A DNA stretch of 64,000 bases from Melieria omissa (lineage: Eukaryota > Arthropoda > Insecta > Diptera > Ulidiidae). Below the pieces are notes generated by a model. It did no database searches and was not told the DNA's origin. It was given only the letters and a program-made list of their open reading frames with translations. Positions 1-9,096 of this stretch are shown here, piece after piece. The position numbers were made by a program, and so were the translations under genes. The stretch is taken from positions 124,001 through 188,000 of the forward strand of contig CAXARI010000157.1 in assembly GCA_963971225.1 (NCBI GenBank), read 5' to 3'. Every line of letters begins with the position of its first letter. Position 1 is the stretch's first letter.

Positions 1-16
1 TGTCAAAAATTAAGTC

Positions 17-58
17 GTCGCGATAACCGGGCCGTCGCGATAATGGGTAGTCGCGAAT
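17..58. repeat. Three GTCGCGAT/A short direct repeats
   Basis: GTCGCGATA occurs at 17-25 and 34-42, and the related GTCGCGAAT at 50-58, spaced 17 and 16 bp. They sit in GC-rich context unlike the surrounding AT-rich sequence. Such motifs can belong to a DNA-transposon end, but no family is recognised with certainty. Confidence 0.5.
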
Positions 59-283
59 ACCGAGCTTGCACTGTATGTACATATTTTATAAATATTATTT
101 GTCTAACTATCATATTATAAAGCAAAAAGTTATAAGAAAAAAGTAAAAAAAAAGCAGAATAAATTTTTTGTGTTGCTTTTTTTCGATATATAGATGTATG
201 TAAATCCACAATTTTAAAGATATTTTGTACATAACGATTGTAGTAAATCGTTTAACCATCTTTAATATTAAAAATAGTGTGAT

Positions 284-297
284 GACTTTATAAAGTC
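284..297. repeat. 14-bp perfect palindrome overlapping a larger one
   Basis: GACTTTATAAAGTC reads the same on both strands. It overlaps the left arm of the 30-bp palindrome at 292-321, so the GACTTT/AAAGTC motif occurs several times here (also GACTTTTTAAGTC just to the right). Confidence 0.85.
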
Positions 298-321
298 ACT
301 ACGCTATAGCGTAGTGACTTT
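292..321. repeat. 30-bp perfect palindrome
   Basis: The 15-bp arm AAAGTCACTACGCTA is followed without spacer by its exact reverse complement, TAGCGTAGTGACTTT. It can form a cruciform or hairpin. It could be a transposon end, two end-to-end inverted repeats, or a dyad binding site. It lies about 500 bp left of the array and does not occur in the array units. Confidence 0.9.
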
Positions 322-668
322 TTAAGTCGATAAGTTACCCCCTTTTGACATTCGTTTTCATATATTTTTGCACGCTATACTCCGTCGTAAAATTACTACC
401 GACAGCGTATGTATGCACTGTCCTGCACGCAGAATGAACCACAAAGCAAAAATAATTGAATCGAAAATCGAATTCAATTTTCCATTTCTTAGCCGGCAAC
501 AATAACAAAAACCATAGCTTATTGCTCTTCTCGCCATATATGTAAGAAGCAAGTGGCAATTCGTTTTTTTGCCGACAACAACAGCAACCACAGCCGACGC
601 TATTTTCACTTCAATGCTTCGCGGAGCCGCAGGCGATTATTGCTTTCTTCTTATCTCTGTGCTGTTTG

Positions 669-686
669 TTCTGTGAAATAACAGAA
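669..686. repeat. Short inverted repeat TTCTGT / ACAGAA
   Basis: A 6-bp stem with a 6-bp AT-rich loop. It is too short to assign a function. Confidence 0.4.
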
Positions 687-709
687 ACGAATGCTGTCTA
701 GTGCTGGTT

Positions 710-758
710 GTAATGTCAATAGCAGAGGACGTAATGTTCAATTAACAGTGGTCGTAAT
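710..758. repeat. Three GTAAT-centred short repeats
   Basis: GTAATGTCAAT (710), GTAATGTTCAAT (731) and GTAATAT (754) are spaced 21 and 23 bp. The last lies in the 18-bp palindrome. They sit just outside the array and may be degenerate remnants of a shorter repeat. Confidence 0.4.
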
Positions 759-767
759 ATTACGACC
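750..767. repeat. 18-bp perfect palindrome next to array edge
   Basis: GGTCGTAATATTACGACC is identical on both strands. It is followed by CCTTAACATTTTTG, which resembles the CCCCTTAAAATTT motif of the satellite subunits, so this region may be a decayed edge subunit. Confidence 0.8.
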
Positions 768-825
768 CCTTAACATTTTTGAATTTGTATGAGATGCGCG
801 TTCTGTATTACTGTTTATTCTGTGG

Positions 826-2020
826 TGCAACCACTAAAATGCTTGTCAACACCAAATGCATAAGTGCATATTAATAATTGACCCCTTAAAATTTAGCCAG
901 AGTCTTATGCTTTCTATATTGGTCCCTAACTTTTCATTATCCTTTAGGAATAATGAGCATATCGATGCGCAAGGATAACATTGAAAAACTGCCTATTACA
1001 AAATACACACTCACCACTAAAGTGCTTTTAGATTCCAAACGGTATGGGATACGTTAATAGAAAACCCCTTAAAATGTAGCAAGAGAATGCAGCTTTATCA
1101 AATTAAATCAATAATTTAATTACTATTCGGCAATCATGAACAGATCGATGCGCAAGACTGACATTAAATGGCTGCCTACTGCAAAATCGATAAAATGCTT
1201 GTAAAATATGATGATTCTAGGTTTATAGAAAAAATAATAACCTTAAAATCTAGCTGGAGTTTTGAGCTTTCATAAATGGGGTCAATCTTCTCGTTATCTC
1301 AAATAATGCAGGAGAATTTCGTTGTGGAAAAGTGATATCGACCACATGATACATCTATATCAGGGGTGCCCAAAATATTCTTATGGAAAAGCAAAATCCA
1401 ATACATGTAAAGTTGCCCAAAAAATGCAAACAAATTATTTAATTAATTGAATTAGTTGAAAGCACATTGTGCATTTCGCTTGACCCTTAAAATTATAAGT
1501 GAAAAAAATATAATGTTCCCATTTGTCATTGCCGAAAGGCCAACCAATCGCCAACACAAAAAAGCATACACACAAAAACTACAACAACAAAAGCATCTAA
1601 TTTTTTTCATATATACAATTTCATGAGGCAACAAAACAAAAATCCGCGCAGCCCCCACACGTGTTGCTTCGTTGCTGTCACAACAACGACTGATTGAAAG
1701 AATGCACCTCTGATCTATATAACCAATCAAATGCTTGTGGAACCTAAGTACGCACAATCACTTTAATCAAAATGGCGTCAAAATTAAGCCAGAGTGACCA
1801 CCTTTCACCAATTTGGTAAATAAAAAAAATATCCCACCGGCAGCTTGATCGAAATTATGGCTGTTAAATCTCGACCCGTTAACGGATTTTAATAATATTA
1901 TGCCTTATTATTTAGCTAGACTCGTATGCTTTCTGTAATGGTATCAATCATCCTTCTATACCCCAAGGTTCGAAAGCAAATCGATTTGGAACGGTGACTT
2001 TGAAAAAATTGCTACTTGGG
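826..2020. repeat. Satellite unit 1 (1195 bp), array edge
   Basis: MITE copy 1361-1712, long form, with TSDs 1353-1360 and 1713-1720. It carries private variants, for example GGGATACGTTAATAG, GTAGCAAGAG and AAGACTGAC in subunit B, consistent with weaker homogenisation at the array end. Confidence 0.95.
1361..1712. mobile_element. hAT-like MITE, long form (352 bp), leftmost copy
   Basis: Same ends and TSD as the unit 2 copy, but with CACAAAAAAGCATACACAC in place of the shorter CAAAACAAA tract, a net gain of about 16 bp. The long form recurs in 17 units (1, 7, 9, 28, 30, 33, 35, 36, 39, 42, 44-48, 50, 52). Confidence 0.85.
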
Positions 2021-2032
2021 TGCAACCACTAA

Positions 2033-2213
2033 AATGCTTGTCAACACCAAATGCATAAGTGCATATTAATAATTGACCCCTTAAAATTTAGCCAGAGTCA
2101 TATGCTTTCTATATTGGTCCCTAACTTTTCATTATCCTTCAGGAATAATGAGCATATCGATGCGCAAGTATAACATTGAAAAACTGCCTATTACAAAATA
2201 CACACTCACCACT
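2033..2213. repeat. Subunit A of the satellite unit (unit 2 as example)
   Basis: About 181 bp. It begins at AATGCTTGTC, contains the inverted repeat ATGCA-TAAG-TGCAT, the motif GACCCCTTAAAATTTAGCC, and ATCGATGCGCAAG at 2156, and ends near CTCACCACT. The same order of motifs recurs in B, and in more diverged form in C, D and E, which is the evidence for a common ancestral monomer. Confidence 0.75.
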
Positions 2214-2387
2214 AAAGTGCTTATAGATTCCAAACGGTATGGGTTACGTTAATAAAAAACCCCTTAAAATGTAGCTAGAGATTGCAGCTTTATCAAATTA
2301 AATCAATAATTTGATTACTATTAGGCAATCATGAACAGATCGATGCGCAAGAGTGACATTAAATGGCTGCCTACTGCAAAATCGATA
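2214..2387. repeat. Subunit B of the satellite unit (unit 2 as example)
   Basis: About 174 bp. It begins at AAGTGCTTATAG, has ACCCCTTAAAATGTAGCTAGAG and then ATCGATGCGCAAGAGTGAC at 2339, followed by GGCTGCCTACTGCAAAATCG. The ATCGAT core lies 183 bp after that of subunit A. A and B are the most alike pair. Confidence 0.75.
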
Positions 2388-2555
2388 AAATGCTTGTAAA
2401 ATATGATGATTCTAGGTTTATAGAAAAAATAATAACCTTAAAACCTAGCTGGAGTTTCGAGTTTTCATAAATGGGGTCAATCTTCTCGCTATCTCAAATA
2501 ATGCAGGAGAATTTCGTTGTGGAAAAGTGATATCGACCACATGATACATCTATAT
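2388..2555. repeat. Subunit C, interrupted at its end by the MITE (unit 2 as example)
   Basis: About 168 bp to the MITE, plus 9 bp after it. It begins at AAATGCTTG, with ACCTTAAAACCTAGCTGGAG and TTCGTTGTGGAAAAGTGA at about 2512, which aligns with the ATCGATGCGCAAG region of A and B at a spacing of about 173 bp. The subunit ends in ATCTATAT, the left TSD of the inserted element. Confidence 0.7.
2548..2555. repeat. Left 8-bp TSD of the MITE (unit 2)
   Basis: ATCTATAT directly precedes the CAGGGG end. In units 18, 22, 24, 25 and 26 one T has been lost here (CACTATAT). Confidence 0.9.
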
Positions 2556-2893
2556 CAGGGGTGCCAAAAATCTTCTTATGGAAAAGCAAAAACCAATACA
2601 TGTAAAGTTGACCAAAAAAATGCAAACAAATTATTTAATTAATTGAATTAGTTGAAAGCACATTGTGCATTTCGCTTGACCCTTAAAATTATAAGTGAAA
2701 AAAATATAATGTTCCCATTTGTCATTGCCGAAAGGCCAACCAATCGCCAAAACAAAAACTACAACAACAAAAGCATCTAATTTTTTTTCATACATACAAT
2801 TTCTTGAGGCAACAAAACAAAAATCCGCGCAGCCCCCACACGTGTTGCTTCGTTGCTGTCACAACAACGACTGATTGAAAGAATGCACCTCTG
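2556..2893. mobile_element. hAT-like MITE, short form (338 bp), intact reference copy
   Basis: Left end CAGGGGTGCC; right end GCACCTCTG, whose reverse complement is CAGAGGTGC, giving a 9-bp terminal inverted repeat with one mismatch. Immediately outside, both sides carry ATCTATAT (2548-2555 and 2894-2901), a perfect 8-bp TSD. A CAG-starting TIR with an 8-bp TSD is characteristic of the hAT superfamily. The element has no transposase frame, so it is non-autonomous. It is AT-rich, with a TTAATTAA block and CAACAACAAAAGC tract. The equivalent element is present in all 53 complete units; each copy's position is given in its unit entry. Confidence 0.88.
2839..2844. promoter_or_regulatory. E-box CACGTG inside the MITE
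   Basis: CACGTG lies in the palindrome ACACGTGT (2838-2845), after a CCCCCA tract, about 50 bp inside the right end of the element. It is present in most units; unit 28 has CACGTGAT on the right side and units 35, 44 and 47 have CACGTAT, which breaks it. Whether any factor binds is unknown. Confidence 0.35.
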
Positions 2894-2901
2894 ATCTATA
2901 T
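2894..2901. repeat. Right 8-bp TSD of the MITE (unit 2)
   Basis: ATCTATAT directly follows GCACCTCTG and matches the left copy exactly. With the next bases it makes TATATAA (2897-2903), a TATA-box-like string present in nearly every unit. Confidence 0.9.
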
Positions 2902-2910
2902 AACCAATCA

Positions 2911-3039
2911 AATGCTTGTGGAACCTAAGTACGCACAATCACTTTAATCAAAATGGCGTCAAAATTAAGCCAGAGTGACCACCTTTCACCAATTTGGTAA
3001 ATAAAAAAAATATCCCACCGGCAGCATGATCGAAATTAT
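2911..3039. repeat. Subunit D, shortened (unit 2 as example)
   Basis: About 129 bp. It begins at AATGCTTGTGG, has AAAATTAAGCCAGAGTGACC, then ATCGAAATTATGGCTG at 3029. Compared with B the ATCGAT-to-GGCTG region has lost a dozen or so bases, and further bases are missing before subunit E, which explains the short 131-bp core spacing. Confidence 0.6.
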
Positions 3040-3212
3040 GGCTGTTAAATCTCGACCCGTTAACGGATTTTAATAATATTATGCCTTATTATTTAGCTAG
3101 ACTCGTATGCTTTCTGTAATGGTATCAATCATCCTTCTATACCCCAGGTTCGAAAGCAAATCGATTTGGAACGGTGACTTTGAAAAAATTGCTACTTGGG
3201 TGCAACCACTAA
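3040..3212. repeat. Subunit E (unit 2 to unit 3 boundary as example)
   Basis: About 173 bp. It contains CGACCCGTTAACGG, TTATTTAGCTAGACTCGTATG, and the 12-bp palindrome CAAATCGATTTG (3157-3168), followed by GGAACGGTGACTTTGAAAAA, which aligns with the post-ATCGAT sequence of A and B. It runs across the phase point used here into subunit A of the next unit. Confidence 0.65.
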
Positions 3213-4380
3213 AATGCTTGTCAACACCAAATGCATAAGTGCATATTAATAATTGACCCCTTAAAATTTAGCCAGAGTCATATGCTTTCTATATTGGTCC
3301 CTACCTTTTCATTATCCTTCAGGAATAATGAGCATATCGATGCGCAAAGATAACATTGAAAAACTGGCTATTACAAAATACACACTCACCACTAAAGTGC
3401 TTATAGATTCCAAACGGTATGGGTTACGTTAATAAAAAACCCCTTAAAATGTAGCTAGAGATCGCAGCTTTATCAAATTAAATCAATAATTTGATTACTA
3501 TTCCGCAATCATGAACAGATCGATGCGCAAGAGTGACATTAAATGGCTGCCTACTGCAAAATCGATAAAATGCTTGTAAAATATGATGATTCTAGGTTTA
3601 TAGAAAAATAATAACCTTAAAACCTAGCTGGAGTTCTGAGCTTTCATAAATGGGGTCAATCTTCTCGCTATCTCAGATAATGCAGGAGAATTTCGTTGTG
3701 GAAAAGTGATATCGACCACATGATACATCTATATCAGGGGTGCCCAAAATCTTCTTATGGAAAAGCAAAAACCAATACATGTAAAGTTGCCCAAAAAAAA
3801 TGCAAACAAATTATTTAATTAATTGAATTAGTTGAAAGCACATTGTGCATTTCGCTTGACCCTTAAAATTATAAGTGAAAAAAATATAATGTTCCCATTT
3901 GTCATTGCCGAAAGGCCAACCAATCGCCAAAACAAAAACTACAACAACAAAAGCATCTAATTTTTTTTCATACATAGAATTTCTTGAGGAAACAAAACAA
4001 AAATCCGCGCAGCCCCCACACGTGTTGCTTCGTTGCTGTCACAACAACGACTGATTGAAAGAATGCACCTCTGATCTATATAATCAATCAAATGCTTGTG
4101 GAACCTAAGTACGCACAATCACTTTAATCAAAATGGCGTCAAAATTAAGCCAGAGTGACCACCTTTCACCAATTTGGTAAATAAAAAAAATATCCCACCG
4201 GCAGCATGATCGAAATTATGGCTGTTAAATCTCGACCAGTTAACGGATTTTAATAATATTATGCCTTATTATTTAGCTAGACTCGTATGCTTTCTGTAAT
4301 GGTATCAATCATCCTTCTATACCCCAGGTTCGAAAGCAAATCGATTTGGAACGGTGACTTTGAAAAAATTGCTACTTGGG
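3201..4380. repeat. Satellite unit 3 (1180 bp)
   Basis: MITE copy 3735-4073, short form. It carries CTACCTTTTC and AACTGGCTATTAC, the latter shared with unit 9. Confidence 0.95.
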
Positions 4381-5561
4381 TGCAACCACTAAAATGCTTG
4401 TCAACACCAAATGCATAAGTGCATATTAATAATTGACCCCTTAAAATTTAGCCAGAGTCATATGCTTTCTATATTGGTCCCTAACTTTTCATTATCCTTC
4501 AGGAATAATGAGCATATCGATGCGCAAGGATAACATTGAAAAACTGCCTATTACAAAATACACACTCACCACTAAAGTGCTTATAGATTCCAAACGGTAT
4601 GGGTTACGTTAATAAAAAACCCCTTAAAATGTAGCTAGAGATTGCAGCTTTATCAAATTAAATCAATAATTTGATTACTATTAGGCAATCATGAACAGAT
4701 CGATGCGCAAGAGTGACATTAAATGGCTGCCTACTGCAAAATCGATAAAATGCTTGTAAAATATGATGATTCTAGGTTTATAGAAAAAATAATAACCTTA
4801 AAACCTAGCTGGAGTTTTGAGCTTTCATAAATGGGGTCAATCTTCTCGCTATCTCAAATAATGCAGGAGAATTTCGTTGTGGAAAAGTGATATCGACCAC
4901 ATGATACATCTATATCAGGGGTGCCCAAAGTCTTCTTATGGAAAAGCAAAAACCAATACATTTAAAGTTGCCCAAAAAAATGCAAACAAATTATTTAATT
5001 AATTGAATTAGTTGAAAGCACATTGTGCATTTCGCTTGACCCTTAAAATTATAAGTGAAAAAAATATTATGTTCCCATTTGTCATTGCCGAAAGGCCAAC
5101 CAATCGCCAAAACAAAAACTACAACAACAAAAGCATCTAATTTTTTTTCATACATAGAATTTCTTGAGGCAACAAAACAAAAATCCGCGCAGCCCCCACA
5201 CGTGTTGCTTCGTTGCTGTCACAACAACGACTGATTGAAAGAATGCACCTCTGATCTATATAACCAATCAAATGCTTGTGGAACCTAAGTACGCACAATC
5301 ACTTTAATCAAAATGGCGTCAAAATTAAGCCAGAGTGACAACCTTTCACCAATTTGGTAAATAAAAAAAATATCCCACTGGCAGCATGATCGAAATTATG
5401 GCTGTTAAATCTCGACCCGTTAACGGATTTTAAAAATATTATGCCTTATTATTTAGCTAGACTCGTATGCTTTCTATAATGGTATCAATCATCCTTCTAT
5501 ACCCCAAGGTTCGAAAGCAAATCGATTTGGAACGGTGACTTTGAAAAAATTGCTACTTGGG
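4381..5561. repeat. Satellite unit 4 (1181 bp)
   Basis: MITE copy 4916-5253, with the CAAAGTCTTC and ACATTTAAAG variants that reappear in units 23, 27, 31, 34, 37, 40, 43, 46 and 51. Confidence 0.95.
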
Positions 5562-6719
5562 TGCAACCACTAAAATGTTTGTCAACACCAAATGCATAAG
5601 TGCATATTAATAATTGACCACTTAAAATTTAGCCAGAGTCTTATGCTTTCTATATTGGTCCCTAACTTTTCATTATCCCTCAGGAATAATGAGCATATCG
5701 ATGCGCAAGGATAACATTGAAGAACTGCCTATTACAAAATACACACTCACCACTAAAGTGCTTATAGATTCCAAACGGTATGGGTTACGTTAATAAAAAA
5801 CCCCTTAAAATGTAGCTAGAGATTGCAGCTTTATCAAATTAAATCAATAATTTGATTACTATTCGGCAATCATGAACAGATCGATGCGCAAGAGTGACAT
5901 TAAATGGCTGCCTACTGCAAAATCGAAAAAATGCTTGTAAAATATGATGATTCTAGGTTTATAGAAAAACTAATAACCTTAAAACCTAGCTGGAGTTTTG
6001 AGCTTTCATAAATGGGGTCAATGTTCTCGCTATCTCAGATAATGCAGGAGAATTTCGTTGTGGAAAAGTGATATCGACCACATGATACATCTTCTTATGG
6101 AAAAGCAAAAACCAATACATGTAAAGTTGCCCAAAAAATGCAAACAAATTATTTAATTAATTGAATTAGTTGAAAGCACATTGTGCATTTCGCTTGACCC
6201 TTAAAATTATAAGTGAAAAAAATATAATGTTCCCATTTGTCATTGCCGAAAGGCCAACCAATCGCCAAAACAAAAACTACAACAACAAAAGCATCTAATT
6301 TTTTTTCATACATAGAATTTCTTGAGGCAACAAAACAAAAATCCGCGCAGCCCCCACACGTGTTGCTTCGTTGCTGTCACAACAACGACTGATTGAAAGA
6401 ATGCACCTCTGATCTATATAACCAATCAAATGCTTGTGGAACCTAAGTACGCACAATCACTTTAATCAAAATGGCGTCAAAATTAAGCCAGAGTGACCAC
6501 CTTTCACCAATTTGGTAAATAAAAAATATATCCCACTGGCAGCATGATCGAAATTATGGCTGTTAAATCTCGACCCGTTAACGGATTTTAATAATATTAT
6601 GCCTTATGATTTAGCTAGACTCGTATGCTTTCTATAATGGGATCAATCATCGTTCTATACCCCAAGGTTCGAAAGCAAATCGATTTGGAACGGTGACTTT
6701 GAAAAAATTGCTACTTGGG
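5562..6719. repeat. Satellite unit 5 (1158 bp), MITE left end deleted
   Basis: A 22-bp deletion removes the end of the left TSD and the whole left TIR; see the mobile-element entry at 6089. Confidence 0.95.
6089..6411. mobile_element. hAT-like MITE lacking its left terminus
   Basis: GATACATCT is joined directly to TCTTATGG. The 22 missing bases run from the ATCT of the TSD to the ATCT inside AAAATCTTC, so the deletion joins two ATCT direct repeats (slippage or microhomology deletion). The right end and right TSD are intact. Confidence 0.85.
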
Positions 6720-7899
6720 TGCAACCACTAAAATGCTTGTCAACACCAAATGCATAAGTGCATATTAATAATTGACCCCTTAAAATTTAGCCAGAGTCTT
6801 ATGCTTTCTATATTGGTCCCTAACTTTTCATTATCCCTCAGGAATAATGAGCATATCGATGCGCAAGGATAACATTGAAAAACTGCCTATTACAAAATAC
6901 ACACTCACCACTAAAGTGCTTATAGATTCCAAACGGTACAGGTTACGTTAATAAAAAACCCCTTAAAATGTAGCTAGAGATTGCAGCTTTATCAAATTAA
7001 ATCAATAATTTGATTACTATTCGGCAATCATGAACAGATCGATGCGCAAGAGTGACATTAAATGGCTGCCTACTGCAAAATCGATGAAATGCTTGTAAAA
7101 TATGATGATTCTAGGTTTATAGAAAAACTAATAACCTTAAAACCTAGCTGGAGTTTTGAGCTTTCATAAATGGGGTCAATCTTCTCGCTATCTCAGATAA
7201 TGCAGGAGAATTTCGTTGTGGAAAAGTGATATCGACCACATGATACATCTATATCAGGAGTGCCCAAAATCTTCTTATGGAAAAGCAAAAACCAATACAT
7301 GTAAAGTTGCCCAAAAAATGCAAACAAATTATTTAATTAATTGAATTAGTTGAAAGCACATTGTGCATTTCGCTTGACCCTTAAAATTATAAGTGAAAAA
7401 AATATAATGTTCCCATTTGTCATTGCCGAAAGGCCAACCAATCGCCAAAACAAAAACTACAACAACAAAAGCATCTAATTTTTTTTCATACATAGAATTT
7501 CTTGAGGCAACAAAACAAAAATCCGCGCAGCCCCCACACGTGTTGCTTCGTTGCTGTCACAACTACTACTGATTGAAAGAATGCACCACTGATCTATATA
7601 ACCAATCAAATGCTTGTGGAACCTAAGTACGCACAATCACTTTAATCAAAATGGCGTCAAAATTAAGCCAGAGTGACCACCTTTCACCAATTTGGTAAAT
7701 AAAAAAAATATCCCACCGGCAGCATGATCGAAATTATGGCTGTTAAATCTCGACCCGTTAACGGATTTTAATAATATTATGCCTTATGATTTAGCTAGAC
7801 TCGTATGCTTTCTATAATGGGATCAATCATCGTTCTATACCCCAAGGTTCGAAAGCAAATCGATTTGGAACGGTGACTTTGAAAAAATTGCTACTTGGG
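6720..7899. repeat. Satellite unit 6 (1180 bp)
   Basis: MITE copy 7255-7591 with altered ends, CAGGAGTGC and GCACCACTG. It shares CGGTACAGG and ATCGATGAAATG with unit 50 about 52 kb away. Confidence 0.95.
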
Positions 7900-9096
7900 T
7901 GCAACCACTAAAATGCTTGTCAACACCAAATGCATAAGTGCATATTAATAATTGACCCCTTAAAATTTAGCCAGAGTCTTATGCTTTCTATATTGGTCCC
8001 CAACTTTTCATTATCCCTCAGGAATAATGAGCATATCGATGCGCAAGGATAACATTGAAAAACTGCCTATTACAAAATACACACTCACCACTAAAGTGCT
8101 TATAGACTCCAAACGGTACAGGTTACGTTAATAAAAAACCCCTTAAAATGTAGCTAGAGATTGCAGCTTTATCAAATTAAATCAATAATTTGATTACTGT
8201 TCGGCAATCATGAACAGATCGATGCGCAAGAGTGACATTAAATGGCTGCCTACTGCAAAATCGATAAAATGCTTGTAAAATATGATGATTCTAGGTTTAT
8301 AGAAAAACTAATAACCTTAAAACCTAGCTGGAGTTTTGAGCTTTCATAAATGGGGTCAATCTTCTCGCTATCTCAGATAATGCAGGAGAATTTCGTTGTG
8401 GAAAAGTGATATCGACCACATGATACATCTATATCAGGAGTGCCCAAAATCTTCTTATGGAAAAGCACAAACCAATACATGTAAAGTTGACCAAAAAAAT
8501 GCAAACAAATTATTTAATTAATTGAATTAGTTGAAAGCACATTGTGCATTTCGCTTGACCCTTAAAATTATAAGTGAAAAAAATATAATGTTCCCATTTG
8601 TCATTGCCGAAAGGCCAACCAATCGCCAACACAAAACAGCATACACACAAAAACTACAATAACAAAAGCATCTAATTTTTTTTCATACATACAAATTCTT
8701 GAGGCAACAAAACAAAAATCCGCGCAGCCCCCACACGTGTTGCTTCGTTGCTATCACAACAACGACTGATTGAAAGAATGCACCTCTGCTCTATATAATC
8801 AATCAAATGCTTGTGGAACCTAAGTACGTCTAATCACTTTAATCAAAATGGCGTCAAAATTAAGCCAGAGTGACCACCTTTCACCAATTTGGTAAATAAA
8901 AAAAATATCCCACCGGCAGCATGATCGAAATTATGGCTGTTAAATCTCGACCCGTTAACGGATTTTAATAATATTATGCCTTATGATTTAGCTAGACTCG
9001 TATGCTTTCTATAATGGTATTAATCATCCTTCTATACCCCAAGGTTCGAAAGCAAATCGATTTGGAACGGTGACTTTGAAAAAATTGCTACTTGGG
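7900..9096. repeat. Satellite unit 7 (1197 bp)
   Basis: MITE copy 8435-8788, long form, with CACAAAACAGC variant and right TSD changed to CTCTATAT. Confidence 0.95.

Larger units (their letters stand above)
1..350. mobile_element. Possible short inverted-repeat element (weak)
   Basis: The window opens with TGTCAAAA (1-8), and the inverse TTTTGACA lies at 343-350. Both ends are followed inward by loosely similar purine-rich sequence. Between them lie the GTCGCGA repeats (17-58) and the 30-bp palindrome near the right end. This could be a small DNA transposon or MITE, but the window starts exactly at the left end, so no TSD can be checked, and an 8-bp match is weak evidence. Confidence 0.2.
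1..825. other. Left flank of the satellite array, no recognised gene
   Basis: This AT-rich stretch is not part of the tandem array. The only open frames are 68-83 codons on the minus strand, begin at TTG or GTG rather than ATG, and resemble no family I know. It holds a 30-bp palindrome (292-321), an 18-bp palindrome (750-767), three short GC-rich repeats (17-58) and three GTAAT-containing repeats about 22 bp apart (710-758). Positions 540-600 contain CAACAACAGCAACCAC-type sequence common in insect DNA. The switch to the array is abrupt at about 825. Confidence 0.75.
2021..3200. repeat. Satellite unit 2 (1180 bp), reference unit
   Basis: MITE copy 2556-2893, short form. Used above to illustrate subunits A-E. 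Confidence 0.95.

Noticed and set aside
3..609. Three minus-strand frames in the left flank (68-83 codons)
   Set aside because: TTG or GTG starts, low-complexity AT-rich composition and overlapping frames; no recognisable domain.
2388..2555. ATATCGACC at 2531-2539 as the conserved core of subunit C
   Set aside because: It gives uneven spacing (193 and 151 bp). Aligning TTCGTTGTGGAAAAG instead gives 173 and 171 bp and better matches the bases that follow in A, B and E.
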